A stretch of DNA of 64,000 nucleotides from Zychaea mexicana (taxonomy: Eukaryota; Mucoromycota; Mucoromycetes; Mucorales; Lichtheimiaceae), in assembly GCF_025766255.1 (NCBI RefSeq), contig NW_026516700.1:62001-126000 (forward strand). The letters are read 5' to 3'. The notes beneath the pieces were generated by a model that saw only the letters and a list, made by a program, of their open reading frames with translations, was not told the DNA's origin and searched no databases. The first letter of the stretch is position 1. Each line of letters begins with the position of its first letter. A program made the translations under genes and the position numbers. Below are positions 9,991 through 20,470 of the stretch, in pieces.

Positions 9991-10872
9991 GTTGTTGTAG
10001 CTGCTGTTGTTGGCACGAAAGGTGTTGTTGTTGTTGTTGTTGTTGCGGCCGCTGTGGTTGCTGTTGTTGGTGTTGTTGCTGTTGTTGTTGAAACCACCCT
10101 GCTGAGAGGGTGGACCTGATCGAAAAAACTGCTGGTCGGGAAAACTCGAGAAAGAACCAGAAGATTGAGAGTAGTCATTGGGAGCCCGACGACGTTGACG
10201 TTTATTGATAGTCGCTTCTCGAGTAGCCTTGCGTGCTGTAGTTTGTTGAATCAATGTGTGTTGGAACTCGTCAAGAGGGAGCATGTAATTGACCTCGTTA
10301 CCAGCTTTCAACGAAAAGGAAGGATTGATGGCACGAAGAGCGATATTGTTACGAGCGTGAGTCATAGAGGCACCGACATGCAATAAGAGCTTGCGGATAT
10401 CACGAAGCATTGTACAATAGCGTTCCAAATTAGGGTTGTCCGCTTCAGAGGTGACCAATTCATGACTGAGAATGTCAAGAGGGCGGTAAACAGCTGACAA
10501 TTGATATTGCAGTTGCTTCAAGGAGTTGTCCTCATAGCGCTGACCTTTGTTCATTGCACGTTCCGCTGTGGGGATAGTAGCCGGAGCCTTGTAGTCCACG
10601 TGCGCCATGGGAGGGTAGGACTCGATGATGGTTTTACGTTCTGAGTCAGAGAGTAGCGACGAAGTGTGCAATGGAACATCCAAATTCATCAATTCAGTAA
10701 GACCTTCAGAAGGAGACCAATCGTAATGGGGTCGAGTACCCATGGAGTGTAAGGGAAGGGTAGCAGTGTCATCCGCTGACTGCATAGGAGTAGTAGTAGC
10801 ACCGTGGAGTTGTTCCTGTAGAGCAACAATTTGTTGTTGCATCATGTGTAATTGTTCTTCCAGGGGCGACAT
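9964..10872 (-). CDS. DIRS gag-like protein
   Basis: An open frame of 302 codons starts MSPLEEQLHMMQQQI with a coiled-coil-like Gln-rich N-terminus. A helical middle (RYCTMLRDIRKLLLHVGASM) follows, then a basic KRQRRRAP patch and an Asn/Gly-rich low-complexity tail. Position as first gene next to the terminal repeat, and overlap with the RT gene in a different frame, fit gag of DIRS elements. No zinc knuckle is visible. It would package element RNA. The frame is intact. Confidence 0.7.
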   Translation of the reverse strand: MSPLEEQLHMMQQQIVALQEQLHGATTTPMQSADDTATLPLHSMGTRPHYDWSPSEGLTELMNLDVPLHTSSLLSDSERKTIIESYPPMAHVDYKAPATIPTAERAMNKGQRYEDNSLKQLQYQLSAVYRPLDILSHELVTSEADNPNLERYCTMLRDIRKLLLHVGASMTHARNNIALRAINPSFSLKAGNEVNYMLPLDEFQHTLIQQTTARKATREATINKRQRRRAPNDYSQSSGSFSSFPDQQFFRSGPPSQQGGFNNNSNNTNNSNHSGRNNNNNNNTFRANNSSYNNKHTNPFRQ

Positions 10873-10950
10873 TGGGAAGTTGAAATTGAGAAAAATGGAA
10901 GGGATAGAATAGAGATGTGAGGAAGCTGGTAATGACCGAGCGAAAAAGAA

Positions 10951-11055
10951 GATTAATGTATATCAATTGGATTTATTGCCTTTATATATCTTTGAATTCG
11001 CTATGAAATAAAGGTTCGAGAAGATTCTAGCATAATAACATTTCCTATTTTGTTC
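10951..11055 (-). repeat. DIRS right inverted terminal repeat
   Basis: Complementary to 6863-6967. It is followed by a 47-base extension to 11102 that is complementary to the right half of the internal complementary region. Confidence 0.9.
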
Positions 11056-11063
11056 TGACGGTC

Positions 11064-12895
11064 TCAAGAAATTCTTACGAGAAATTTCTTTCGACCTAGA
11101 ATGGATTGTTTGTTCTGGCTTTTCTTGCGGAAATCATCCCGGACTTTTCTGAGCTCATTCCGGATGTTTTGATGTTCTGGGGCATCTAAAATAGCAATTG
11201 TTTTTTCTTGCAAACTATATACTGGTGTAACAGGTTCAGATGAAACAACAGTCATGCTAGTATCTTCATTGCCGTTGTCAACAACATCATCAGCTACTTC
11301 TTCATTAAGAACAGCACTAACAATTTCTTCATCGGAAAGCAGTGGATGAACAGCTGCAATTTCCTCAGGTGGATCTACATCAAAAGTGAAATTTGCAAGG
11401 TTGTTGGCACCATAAATAAGACTGAGATGATCATCAATCTGGCCAAGTGCAACTTCGTCTGCATTGTCTGACCCACTATCAGTGCTGCTAGTCATGACTG
11501 CATCTATTACCCTCGTTTTTATGTAGCAGTTTACAATTGTCAGCACTGGAACACTTTGCCATGCCTCATGACACCATTGTATTTCTGTCAAAACATCAAT
11601 ACGAAACGTATTTCCGTCATTAACAGGCAGGCCTTTTTCCAAGCGCTCCTGAATTCTGCTATATGCATGCTCATATTGCAAATTCCTAATACAACAGAGA
11701 AAATGGTTACTTTCAAATTTCCACATACATATAAAATAAGCCTATCTAATAATTATAACAACAACGTACTTGAAATGCACCTTGAAGCTGCGGATAATAC
11801 CAGCATCTAAAGGCTGCATAAGCGATGTTGTATTTGGCGGCAAATATACTAGCTCGACATTCTTTGGCTCGTAATCGCAAAAATGGCCCGAAAAGTTGTC
11901 TAAGAGCAATGCAATTTTTCTTTGCTGATACACCATCAATTTATCCAACATAGTAAGGTACTTCTTGAAGATATCGCGCGTCATCCAAGCATTGGCATTT
12001 GCACGGTACTTCGAGATGTCAACCTTTCTCTGCTGTGCCTGTTGTTATATAGAAAATATAATAAGCAGTTGATCATCAACTTTTACTTTATCGTATAGCA
12101 TACTTTGCTGAAACAGGTTGGGCGCTGTGCCTTGCCAATGAACCAGGGGTGCCACTTATCAGATCCATCAGCATTCGTCGTCAATACAAGTGTCAACCGC
12201 GACTTGTCCTGCTTGACCCCTTTAAACGGTCCAGGTGCAATTGTAGACACAGGAGCACTGGAGTAGAAGACAGCTGTCTCGTCCATGTTGTAAATGTCCT
12301 TTAACGCATATTTTTCTAGCATTCGTTGGATTTCAGGCAACTTGACTTCTGCGAGTGTGACATCAGCAGAGCTAGCTTCACCACTTATTTTTTGGACCTT
12401 GAGTTTATATCGTTTTTGGAAGCGGTTTTGCCAGCCATTGGAGAATGTCAAGTCCTCAGTTGAGATTTGCAGCTTAGTTGCAAAGTTTTCACCAGCTTTC
12501 TTAATAATATCCCAATTGATTGGGATCTTCTCATGGAATCTTTGTTCTATCCATGTATATAAAGCGTATTCTAGTTCCTATTGTATTATTTTGCTTTCTT
12601 ATTAGTAAAGTGAATAGCAAGCAGTACTCAATAAGCTTAAACATACGGGAAACTTTGCTCGAGCTTTTTGTCTTTTATTTCTCTCGATGCCGTTTTCTTC
12701 TTCATGTTTTCTCTTAGCAATCATTCGTGAAATTGTTGTTGTATTCGGAACACTCTCAAGGTTGTATGTTGTTTTTATCCAGTCGAGTAAATCCTTGTAT
12801 GTAAACTTGCGCAGCGCTTTCTCTTTGGCGACGTAGTACTGATACGCTGCTTCACTTATTTCGTCAGTAAGCTTTTCATATTTTCCTTTCGTCAT
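11064..12895 (-). CDS. Tigger-like DDE transposase, nearly intact
   Basis: Four exons fit in frame: 12647-12895, 12104-12577, 11770-12038 and 11064-11685, giving about 537 residues. Exon 1 has the DNA-binding helix-turn-helix (TYKDLLDWIKTTYNLE, TTTISRMIAKRK). Exon 2 has FSNGWQNRF and the first catalytic Asp (DIYNMDETAVF). Exon 3 has LLLDNFSGHF and LMQPLDAGIIRSFK for the other two. Exon 4 has the acidic tail ending in a basic helix. The first three exons and introns look clean with GTATGT-type donors. The DIRS insertion falls at 11102, so the last dozen or so residues and the stop come from the DIRS terminal repeat. The core could still be functional in trans. This is the only transposase in the window with all three catalytic positions in an unbroken frame. 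Confidence 0.8.
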
Positions 12896-13124
12896 GATGT
12901 GTAGTTTGAGTAGTGTGTATAAGACAATTGCAAAAATTCAAGTCTTTTTATATAGACATTGCAATGTGAAAGTAACCTCAACAAAGTACCGATATTCTTT
13001 AATTGGTTCACATAATTGACACTTGGTAAGCTAAGCTATACTCAGCCTGTGCAACACCCTTATACCCATCCTCACTTTTTGCAGTTCCCCGCTTTTTGCA
13101 GTTTTTTTCATGAAAAACCGCTAC

Positions 13125-13146
13125 TGCAAAAAGCGGGGGTCAACTG
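13125..13146 (-). repeat. Right terminal inverted repeat, Tigger-like 2
   Basis: Read on the minus strand it starts CAGTTGACCCCCGC and matches 6567-6588 with one difference. TA follows at 13147-13148. Confidence 0.9.
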
Positions 13147-13363
13147 TAAATGCTTGTCACAAGTGTGGGTTGATTCAGTCATGGTTGCCTTTTGCATATT
13201 ACTTTTCAATAATTCGTTTGCATCTCTTTTTTTCTTTCTTTGAGAGTAAGGAAGACTGAACTAGCTTTTGCTCTCTATGTTGCTATTGCCAGGATGACTT
13301 TAGTTATATAATCTAGACATCCTGAATGCTGTTGTTTATTCGTTACCGCATCTGCAGGGTATT
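13147..13363 (+). repeat. Duplicated segment B, copy 1
   Basis: About 217 bases starting exactly at the TA outside the Tigger-like element are nearly identical to 54925-55141. No gene is visible in it. In the other copy it follows segment A directly; here segment A lies 2.7 kb downstream. Confidence 0.9.
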
Positions 13364-14281
13364 ACAATGCTATCCAATCCATTGAGCGGAGTTGGGATCC
13401 AGGAAGCTTACTAGGGTGATGTTTATATCTTGGTTGACAGCACACAGTAGCACTCCAGCGTCTTGTATCAGGCTTGCCTTTTCTCTGGCGTTTTGAGCTT
13501 GCTATCGTATTGTTGTTCGTTTGGTAAGCATCAAGCTTAAGACACTGGGTTCATTTACTGAACAACTGCTCATGAGTTTGTTACATATAGAGTTTAAACA
13601 GACAAAGTACTGTAGTTAGAATTTGCCCAGAAAATATGAGGAACACTTTCCGGGAATCGCTATATTTCAAGATGTTCTTGATCCCGTATATATCCTAGCA
13701 TGTGGAAGATGATAATGTTCCCGCTTACCATAAATATTGACCTTTGTCAGTAAACTTGACTCCAATAAGTCCTCTGCGTAGTATAACTCTCAAAGCGGTT
13801 CGAGTATAGTTGCAGCAGCACGTTGGCCAATGAAATCCAAATACCGGGCATTAAAAATCCACTGCCCGACATGAACAGGAACGCGCGTATGCGCATACAT
13901 ACAGCATACAGACTGCTTTTTTTTGGTCATAAAGGGAGAGGGGAGGAGGCGACGATGGTCTTTCTATTCAACAACGGAAGAAAGAATATTCTCACTTCAT
14001 TTTTTTTTCTCTCTTCTGTCACAGAGACTATATCATATAGAGTGCGAGGTGATCCCTTTTGTGAGAAAAGAGGTACACAAGCATTTCTGATATATAAGGA
14101 AAGCATAGGGTAACCAAAAAAAATTAGTCTGTGCTTTCGCTCAGGTTTGAAAGGGACGCTGCCGACCAGATCCACATTGTGCTGCCTTTCCATCAATCCT
14201 GGATATAGTAAGTGTATATGTAAACATTTAAATCGATGCTTGACTATATAGATATCACAACAATCCAACCTGGAAAACTGA
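13364..14281. other. Spacer inside the permuted interval, no supported gene
   Basis: Short ORFs on both strands without recognisable domains. It lies between segment B copy 1 and the 3' end of the F-box/LRR pseudogene and is absent from the other copy. Confidence 0.5.
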
Positions 14282-16178
14282 TTAATTAAACATGCTGCCA
14301 ATATTGTTTATCAGCTCATTATAAATAAAAGTACAAGCCAGACTGCAAATATCACCGCAATGGTACTCAATTATTAAAAATATGTTGTATGGCATACGAA
14401 GATCATCTGTCCGAGATAATCCTGAACACCCCACGACTTCAATCTTTTTACTAGATCCTTCAATGATACGAAAAGCATTGGTGCCTGCATTGGTGAGACT
14501 ATAGATCCGTGAAACACGCAATAGCACCGAGCTTTCGACTTGTTCAAAATGCTCAAGGACAGCACCAGTAACACCTTTCACGGCTGTCAGTTCCAGATTC
14601 AGTATTTTGGTTTCCTCAAGTCGTTGTGCCCACACAATCCATCCTGCCTCTGTGAGAAAGTCGTCGACACTATTACTGTACGGTGATGTGCGGGTTCAAG
14701 CTTAATCTCCTGACTAGTGGGTGCTGTGATGGTTCGCACAACTGCATTAGACCTTGGTTGTCGATGGGTATATTCGTGAGACGCATTTTTTCAAGCTGTT
14801 GCAAACGTCGAAGCGGAGTAAGATCGCAAAGAGGATTCTCGCTGAACATGTGAAGGAAATTTCGCAAGGAAAGTATACGGAGCCGTTGCAGCGTACCGAT
14901 GGTTGCGATAATGCTGTTCAGATACTGCGTTATTCCAGCGCGATTTCCAACTTCCAAGATCTCATTTTGTTGCTGCATGAGCAAAATCTGGGACCAATCT
15001 TCGCTTGACATACCAGTGATGTCCGTCAACCCCAAACTTGTCAGCTATGTGAATTGGTTGCGTGCCAAGACATCCCAGCAATGAATATCAGAAAGACCAC
15101 AGGCGACTATACGTAAATGTTCTAGTATCGGCTGCGATTTACTACTATCGGCATGATCCTCTCGTGTCCCTTGCCGTTGAATAGCAGTTCATAAGCCATA
15201 CTGCCTTCCTCGCCATCATTCGATGCTTTCCTTTCAGTTACTTAATATAAGCACTCGTGCTTCTTGATAGTGAAATCCATCTGTCTGCTATGACTGGTTC
15301 GCTGCAATCCCACATAATGTAGCGTAATAGAGGGCACAGCTCATAAGCTGTATAGATGTTGGTTGGAGATACGTTGTTGAATCGTGAGTAAGGCGATAAT
15401 ATCAAGTACTTGATGTGGGAGCAACGCTGCAATAAGGGACGGATCCGGTATTTAAAACTGAGAACACTGTCCAGTCTTAAGAAGATAATGTTGTGTATCG
15501 GCGGCCTTTTGTGTCTGCTTCTGCCATCAACTTGTTCAAGAGTAGCGTCTGATAAGTTAGTGCGGCCATCAAACATCACTGAAAGATGCGTTAATGACGG
15601 CAAGAAGTCCAGTAGCATTGGCAGCGAGATATCGCAAGTGTGAAATGAAATCGTCAGAGCAGTTAGCGTATGCGAGAAATATCTGATGAATCCTGGCAGT
15701 AACGTGCTACTGTCGAAAATAGGTTGTAATTGTTTGCTATGCACATGGTTGCTGATGTCTTATTTTTTTTTATTGAAAACAAAGAAAAAGCTTTAGTATA
15801 TCTTTTGCGCATAAGCAGTAGTAAGTACTACCGAATACGCGATCCTCTTAACGCAAAAAAAAAGAGTATCGTTTTACTTCACCAAGGAAGCGAATGCTGT
15901 ATCTTCGCCAAGCAAGTCGTTCCAGTACTTTATACGTGGCTTGAGATTTGATGTATACTGATTCGACTTGTTGTCCCAAACATTGAAGCATCGCGTCGCT
16001 CCTTTTGTTCCATGCATCAGGCGAGATTCCCACCAGTGTCCACAGGGCTGTCTGGTAAGTGGGGATCGCGTATAACCAGCGGCGACATACTTTCACACAT
16101 TCGACACAGCCCGCTGTCCGATAAACGAGAAGATGTACTGAATGATTCGGGAGGCAAAATCGAGATCAAATCAGTCAT
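14282..16178 (-). pseudogene. F-box/leucine-rich-repeat protein, decayed
   Basis: An ATG at 16178 opens with TDLISILPPE, the start of an F-box, but the rest of the box is readable only after shifting frame twice. One base is missing after PPE near 16150, and another precedes KVCRRWLYAIPTYQTALW near 16096. Then come LRR-like pieces on the minus strand in several frames: 15238-15744 (FLPSLTHLSVMFDG, FLRLDSVLSF, CSHIKYLILS), 14673-15035 (LQRLRILSLRNF, LRRLQQLEKMRLTNI) and 14282-14635. Intact members bind SKP1 and select ubiquitination targets. The first 142 coding bases (from 16178 to 16037) belong to duplicated segment A and occur again at 52243-52384 with the same shifts. Confidence 0.7.
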
Positions 16179-18771
16179 ATTACGTGTATGTGAAAGGGGA
16201 CGCGCGAAAAGAATTTGGCACGAGGCTTTTAATCGAACAAAGCCTGTATAACATAATCCGGACTCGTGAAATAATATGTCCGACAAAGGAAAAGCAAGTC
16301 GAACCAGGTAGCTCACCTGAATTTTATTTGGAAAAGGGGGACCCTGAAGATTGATCTATTGTAACCACCAGTAACTTCATTAAATCTATGCTATCATAGC
16401 GATACGCAGATACACATTAGAACAGGCTCTTTCTAAAACCATCGACTTCTCGATACGAAGGAAAAGGCTTCAATCAATACTCGGGTTTATTGTTTGCGAG
16501 CCGCAAAAGTCATATATAAGTAACAATCGCTTGGCCTGGAAAACACAGCATCTGTTGTGTGGTGCAAGTTTTGGTAGAGCAACTATATCATATCTTTAAC
16601 AGGTCCCCCTGATATCTTTGGTGAGCGATCATCACTTTCAAATAGGTAACGCATACCTTGAAAATATGTAACGAAGTAAAGTTAAATAAGAAAAGGAAGA
16701 GAGAAGTGAAGGTGTAAGGGGAGGGAAAGAGCTGTTACAAGAATCACGCTTTAAAAGCAGGCACATCGGAAAGATCAGTGCAAGCTTTTCGATCCAGGTG
16801 AAACCCAAATGATAAGAAAATTGTGTTGTGATAAGCTACGTGCAGGAAGAGTGAGAGAGACGAACAGCTGAAAAAAAAACATTCCAATTTTTACAGATCT
16901 GACAATTATACAGGTCTGCTGGCGTATGCTCTGGCGTTGCCTCTTATAAAATAACCGACCATATCCTCGATAACAATTTTTTTCTTGACAATTGCTTTGG
17001 CAATTTAGGCGAACACAGAAAGTGAAAAAGAGTGCCAAAGCATTGTGATCGTGTTACTTTCGGCTACGATACAGAGCCACTGTCACTGTTCCCCGCTTTG
17101 TTTAGCACGGAGCTGTGAATGGATGGAGGGGGAGTAATTAGCTTTTTGTTCGCGAAAAAAGAAAAAGGAACTTGTCGTGCACATAAAAAAAAGGCGAGGC
17201 AAAAGCGGTAAAACGTTTATGCGGAAAGTGCGAAAAAGAAAAATATATTTTTATTTTGTTTATCATTTTCTTATTTGTGTGTAATAAATAATAATAAAAA
17301 AGTTCGTTTCAATTATCCCAACATATACCGTTGGCATCACATGCACCCGAAGGTTCACGATCGGCTGCCGGAGTATATGACCACATTCCCACTGGTATAT
17401 ATTGCAAATTTTCTTCAGGGGCGGACCACTGAATCTGCCGATCATCAGAAGAATTATGACAATAGCCAGCACAAGCAATGACCCGATCATGGCACAGAGC
17501 AGTGCATCTGTACTACAGACCAAAGCTGTACCAAAACGAACTGAAGAGAAGAGAAAAAAGAAAGGCGAAATTGCTCGCTTTATATAGACATTTTTCTCGT
17601 TCGGGACTTCAAATCCCCGTGAATTCTCATTGGCCCAGATAACGGGTTGCGTATCAACTTGTGGGTTGCCTACTATGGCATAACAAAAGATACAGCACCA
17701 AAGGAAATGAAAGGAGGAGTGGTACCTGATGGTCAAGTAGACAAGCGTGCTTCGGCGGTAGTGGTACGTGTCTCTCACCATGGCTGCTGTACCTCCGATG
17801 CTGTCGCCGCTTGGTTGTGAGTGGGCCGTGCACGGCACCGTGTCAAGCGAAAACAAAGACACGAATGTGAATGAGCATGTAGATTCACGGAAGAAATGCT
17901 TTTCTGTGAGCAATCAAATGGCAATACAGGAGTGATTGACAAGGTAAACAACTTAACAGATTCTACGGCATCAGTTGTTTAGTAAATATCAAGGACACGA
18001 TCCTCCCAGCAGCCAGTTTCCATTTCACCCAACAAGATAAACAGTATAAAGCGTAGTCCACAGACGATTCCATTTTGCTAGTATCTTTTGACTGCATGTG
18101 CGGTGTGCGGGAATAGATACAACACACACTTGACTCCAACGCTGCAGTGTATAAAAAGATCGTTATCTTTTATGTGAAGCGTGCTTGTCTACTGTTGCTT
18201 TATAATTTTCGCCATCCGCCAACAGTTCTCTGAACTACGCCGTGTAACCTCCCTCCATCCATTCCGAATTCATACTCTATCCAAGTGTGCTGCCGCAGAT
18301 AAGCTGACCGCTCATGGTAAGTATACGCTGCCGCTAGTGAAACTGACTCACCCTTCATTGATTTTCATTGCTGCTGATAAAGTTAATCGGTTCGTTTGTT
18401 TTTGTGCGGGTTCTACGTTTTTTTTAGCAGCTTTCAAGATCCATTGGGACGATCAGAAGAATAACACCATAAACGATGACTTCCTACTGTACATCTTTTG
18501 ACCCTTTTGCGCGTAACTCGTTGCTCCATTGATCACCTTGTTCACCCGCCATTCCTTTGTGCACTTTGAGTACCAAGTAAATTGGCCAAATCGTTGCGTA
18601 ACAATGCGCTTTCACTCTACGGAGTTTTCGTTTCAAGGGAAAGCTGTTGGAACGTTCGAGGTTTGACACACGCATCACTTGTCACTATCCAAAGAAGAAA
18701 GATCTGTGTTGCGCTCTTCCTGAGCTCCTCGTTCCTAGACTACCTTTGCTTCCTGCTGACTCACGTCAGTA
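16037..18771 (+). repeat. Duplicated segment A, copy 1
   Basis: About 2.7 kb is repeated at 52243-54926 with roughly 95 percent or higher identity by eye, differing by substitutions and small indels. It begins at tgtccacagg inside the F-box gene and ends at cgtcagTA. In copy 1 the TA is followed by CAGTACCGCC; in copy 2 it is followed directly by segment B. Contents: the broken F-box start, a small membrane-protein gene on the minus strand, and possible coding remnants near 18470-18670 with no known family. Confidence 0.95.
17263..17781 (-). pseudogene. Small membrane protein of segment A, copy 1
   Basis: From the Met at 17781 the frame reads MVRDTYHYRRS, a hydrophobic stretch (FHFLWCCIFCYAIV) that could be a signal peptide, the segment PQVDTQPVIWANENSRGFEV, and one clear membrane helix (MIGSLLVLAIVIILLMIGRF). 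Just after the helix, at FSGP, this copy lacks one base relative to 53513-53985 and runs into a different, longer C-terminus. A short intron may lie before GTALVC. I do not recognise the family. Because the other copy is broken at a different place, neither is clearly the functional gene. Confidence 0.4.
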
Positions 18772-20059
18772 CAGTACCGCCATATTAATATTACAACTTG
18801 AGATAAAAATATAATGGTTAGAATACTAGACAGCAAGATTCAAATAGAGCTAGACAGTTGACGGGCAATAGTGAAAAGCGATACTATAAGATAATGACAA
18901 TCAGTTATATATAGTGGAAAAAGCAGAGCATAAATGAAAGGCCATGTTACAATTTGTGGTCGTTAGTGGTAACAGATCTTTATAATTATCGAAGCATTGA
19001 GCAATTAAGTGATAGTCAAAAATTAGCATATTATAGTATGATAGAGCAAGACGAGATGATCACGCTTACCAATTGAATGGGGATTACAGGCAGACAGTCA
19101 AGCAGTGGTGGTATGGAAGTATTAAACAAGGGATACCTTGCACCGAGAGACGCGTAGTATTTATCTACGTTACACAACTCTACAGAAGGAAGCCGAGCAT
19201 GGGAGTTAGCAGCATGGGCGCTTCAAGTAGTTTTTGGCAACAAAATCAGCATATAAAGCAGCAAACTGCTATGAAGGGAAATGGCTTACCAGAGCAAAAA
19301 GATACTTCATACGAAATGAGAGAGGCGCCCATAAGTATTGAACGTAAAAATTGAAGTTGGTTTGACACTGGTTAATAAAAAGTGCGTACAAGAGTGTCAA
19401 TTAGGTTATAGACATAGACATTATTAGTACAGTATTCACTTATAAGCACACACTACATTGAACTTGTTTTACCTTTTGATCAACGGCGGCCGCGAACCAA
19501 GAGTAAATGCAAGCAGGAAGTAGAATCAGAAAGAAACATAAAACGGAAAGAAAGAGTGTTTAGATCGCTCATCGTTCTCAGATCTAAATAATGTGAACCG
19601 GGTCCCAATTTTTTTTACTATCATAATTCGGCACCAGCAATAACATTATGATACCTCAAATGTCAACATCATGACCATTAACGTATACAAAAACCGTATC
19701 CACGATGGTAGTGTATACACCTTGTGGATTAGGAAGAGAAGGTCCGAGCAGACGGCATTGCCAGATGCAGCCTCTTCATGTGTTAATATTTTTGATGAAA
19801 ATTACTATTCTTTTTACTTTTTCTTGAAAAAAAAAGCGCTTTACCTTTTGAGATGGAATGCTTATAAAATACTTTTGATGTACGTTTTACTACTGGAAAA
19901 GTGGCGATTTGTAGTTGATTCAGATTGTGTTGATGTTGCTGGACGATTTTGAAAAGAGCTCTGAAGGTTTGAGAGTACACCCGTGACCATTAGATAGATT
20001 GCTTTTTTCGCACTGAGTGTTACGTCGTTTACTAGTGAGCTGACTACTTAAAAAATAAT
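18772..20059. other. Spacer, no supported gene
   Basis: Short ORFs only. The sequence TACAGTA at 18770-18776, directly after segment A, resembles a Tc1/mariner-type excision footprint; see findings. Confidence 0.5.
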
Positions 20060-20470
20060 TGAGTGGATATCAAGTAATGATACCCTAATGATACTAGGAG
20101 TGTCAAAAAAGAGCTGATACTTTAATGATACCATGTTGAGATCAATTCTCATGCAAGATCTTACAATGCTTTGGGAAAATACATAAGAAACATGTCGTCG
20201 GTCAAGGTTCGATAATACAAGGACCGCAAAACGCGAAGTGTGATACTTTGAGTAATTTGGAGCGACTTTAAGACTCGGCTGCAATCGTAACGCCCAAGTG
20301 TCTTTAGGCGTGTAATGGCGAGCGAATCTTGAGGGAAAGGAAGACAAAGGGCTCGTTGTAGCCGTAATGCTGTTAAATTAGGCAATTAGCTCACATTTTT
20401 GATGTGTCGTTTAGCGTTTAAGTTCCAAAGCAGATGGGCGTACAAGCGTGGCACCTCATTGTCAATACCG
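20060..20470 (-). pseudogene. LRR (F-box family) remnant
   Basis: In adjoining minus-strand frames one reads NEVPRLYAHLLWNLNAKRH, LPNLTALRLQRALCLPF, AITRLKTLGRYDCSRVL and ITLRVLRSLYY, a pattern of leucine-rich repeats like the C-terminal half of fungal F-box/LRR proteins. A stop (after NVS, near 20390) and a frame change near 20160 break it, and no F-box is nearby. It is probably a relic of a gene related to that at 14282-16178. Confidence 0.4.

Larger units (their letters stand above)
6846..11102 (-). mobile_element. DIRS-like tyrosine-recombinase retrotransposon
   Basis: The element shows the DIRS layout: inverted terminal repeats of 105 bases (6863-6967 against 10951-11055), short unequal extensions outside them, and an internal complementary region (7063-7178) whose two halves are complementary to the left and right extremities and abut at 7103/7104. 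That junction sets the outer ends at 6846 and 11102. Genes run on the minus strand: gag, RT-RNase H and tyrosine recombinase. There is no target duplication, as expected for integration by a tyrosine recombinase. The insertion lies in the last codons or 3' end of the Tigger-like transposase gene. The RT-RNase H gene is frameshifted, so this copy is probably not autonomous. Confidence 0.9.
6567..13146 (-). mobile_element. Tigger/pogo-like DNA transposon 2, split by a DIRS insertion
   Basis: The left end starts CAGTTGACCCCTGC at 6567 and the right end, read on the minus strand from 13146, starts CAGTTGACCCCCGC. TA flanks both (6565-6566 and 13147-13148). Without the 4257-base DIRS insertion the element would be about 2.3 kb, the same as element 1. 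Transposase exons lie at 11064-12895. The 3' end of the element continues at 6567-6845 on the far side of the insertion. Subterminal cTTTTTgca motifs occur near both ends. The right flank (13147-13363) occurs again at 54925-55141 without this element. Confidence 0.9.

Noticed and set aside
9906..10119. Cysteine- and valine-rich plus-strand ORFs
   Set aside because: They are antisense readings of the Asn-codon repeats in gag.
7176..10178. A single 1000-codon minus-strand protein
   Set aside because: Its first 200 or so codons are Thr/Ser-rich shadow of the gag and RT start in other frames, and it fuses the shifted RT core to the recombinase. The real genes are three overlapping ORFs.
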